Of a stretch of DNA of 64,000 bases, positions 63,431 through 64,000 are shown piece after piece. Positions within the stretch are counted from its first letter, which is position 1, and every line of letters begins with the position of its first letter. The position numbers were made by a program, and so were the translations under genes. Location of the stretch: NCBI RefSeq assembly GCF_004331455.1, contig NZ_SJJR01000002.1:1-64000 (forward strand), read 5' to 3'. This stretch comes from Micromonospora zingiberis (lineage in GTDB: Bacteria > Actinomycetota > Actinomycetes > Mycobacteriales > Micromonosporaceae). Under the pieces are notes generated by a model that was given only the letters and a program-made list of their open reading frames with translations, was not told the DNA's origin and did no database searches.

Positions 63431-64000
63431 GTGCTCGGCCTGCCTGATCATGTGACCGCATGTCTCTTCGACCTGGACGGTGTGCTCACGCAGACCGCCC
63501 GGGTGCACAACGCCGCCTGGACCGAGACCTTCGACGACTTCCTGCGTCGGCACGCCGACGCCACCGGCGAGCCGTACCGGCCGTTCGATCCGGGCCCGGA
63601 CTACCACCGTTACGTCGACGGGCGCCCCCGCCTCGACGGCATCCGCACGTTCCTCGCCTCGCGCGGCATCACGCTGCCGGAAGGCACGCCGGACGATCCG
63701 CCGGGCGCGCAGACCGTGCACGGCCTCGGCAACCAGAAGAACTCCCTGGTGTTGGAGCGGATCCGCAGCATGGGCGTGGACGTCTACCCCGGCTCGGTGG
63801 CGTACCTGAAGGCGGCGGCCGAGGCCGGGCTGCGCCGAGCGGTCGTCACGGCCAGCGCCAACGGCCGGGAGGTGGTCGCCGCCGCCGGGCTGGCGCCGCT
63901 GCTTCAGGAGCGGGTGGACGGGTTGACCGCACGGGCCGAGGCGCTGCGCGGCAAACCGCACCCCGACACCTTTCTCGCCGGAGCGAAGCTGCTCGGTGTC
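63431..64000 (+). CDS. HAD family beta-phosphoglucomutase-like hydrolase (truncated by window end)
   Basis: 190 residues visible from a GTG at 63431; the frame stays open to base 64000. Motif I CLFDLDGVLTQTARVHNAAW (about 11-30), the cap with FDPGPDYHRYVDGRPRLDGI (about 50-70), and motif II AVVTASANGREVV with motif III Lys in GKPHPDTFL. These match the beta-phosphoglucomutase group that often stands before GH65 kojibiose/trehalose phosphorylases in actinobacteria, a gene that would lie outside the window. Confidence 0.9.
   Translation, partial: MLGLPDHVTACLFDLDGVLTQTARVHNAAWTETFDDFLRRHADATGEPYRPFDPGPDYHRYVDGRPRLDGIRTFLASRGITLPEGTPDDPPGAQTVHGLGNQKNSLVLERIRSMGVDVYPGSVAYLKAAAEAGLRRAVVTASANGREVVAAAGLAPLLQERVDGLTARAEALRGKPHPDTFLAGAKLLGV

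Overview
The window is high-GC actinobacterial chromosome, most likely from the family Micromonosporaceae (Micromonospora or Salinispora type). This is inferred from gene content: SepH, a TIGR03089 protein, a split LigD with a Lys-tailed Ku, an XPB-type helicase paired with a Helicase_C_3 protein, the futalosine menaquinone pathway, DUF3027, DUF2530, SCO6745-family and DUF397/DUF5753 proteins, together with frequent GTG starts. No rRNA, prophage, plasmid, insertion sequence, CRISPR array or large biosynthetic cluster was found. About 63 protein genes and one tRNA gene can be supported.

Layout. 1-8.9 kb: truncated membrane metallophosphoesterase, tRNA-Thr(CGT), a secreted trypsin-fold protein that has lost its whole catalytic triad and carries two lectin-like propellers, a Tat-exported berberine-bridge-type FAD oxidase, a DUF2231/Hsp20 operon and a GT9 glycosyltransferase. 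8.9-11.7 kb: a GT2 glycosyltransferase and a bifunctional HldE-like heptose kinase/adenylyltransferase, convergent with the GT9 gene, which suggests heptose-based glycan synthesis. 11.8-20.1 kb: PfpI-type protein, DHA2 exporter, Nudix, quinone reductase, HAD phosphatase, SCO6745-family protein, membrane-anchored FKBP and secreted M1 peptidase. 20.2-23.2 kb: NHEJ locus (Ku divergent from overlapping ligase and polymerase genes). 23.2-30.4 kb: TIGR03089, XPB helicase and partner, HAD and cold-shock protein. 30.3-40.8 kb: MqnD and MqnB around an XRE-GNAT-like regulator, two MFS proteins, AzgA-type purine permease, MarR regulator with a visible operator, and a 2H phosphoesterase. 41-51.7 kb: SepH, SerC, citrate synthase, PdxH, MFS, aldose epimerase, nitroreductase, acyl-CoA dehydrogenase, DUF4230 and PspC. 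52.2-61.2 kb: serine dehydratase with a repeat-built insert, a tightly coupled Wzm/Wzt/CDP-alcohol phosphotransferase/GT2-TagF operon that looks like a wall polyol-phosphate polymer locus, and an orphan sugar-importer ATPase. 61.3-64 kb: a WhiJ-like regulatory triad, a hotdog thioesterase and a truncated HAD mutase-like gene.

Non-coding structure is rich. Five copies of a palindromic repeat (core AAGGGGCCCTT with TTAAC edges) sit at gene ends, and in two places the repeat itself supplies the stop codon of a flanking gene. Several other inverted-repeat families, G-quadruplex-type tracts, an orphan intrinsic terminator, paired DnaA-box-like sites and three coding regions with 18-bp-period repeats (hldE tail, MFS tail, sdaA linker) are described below.
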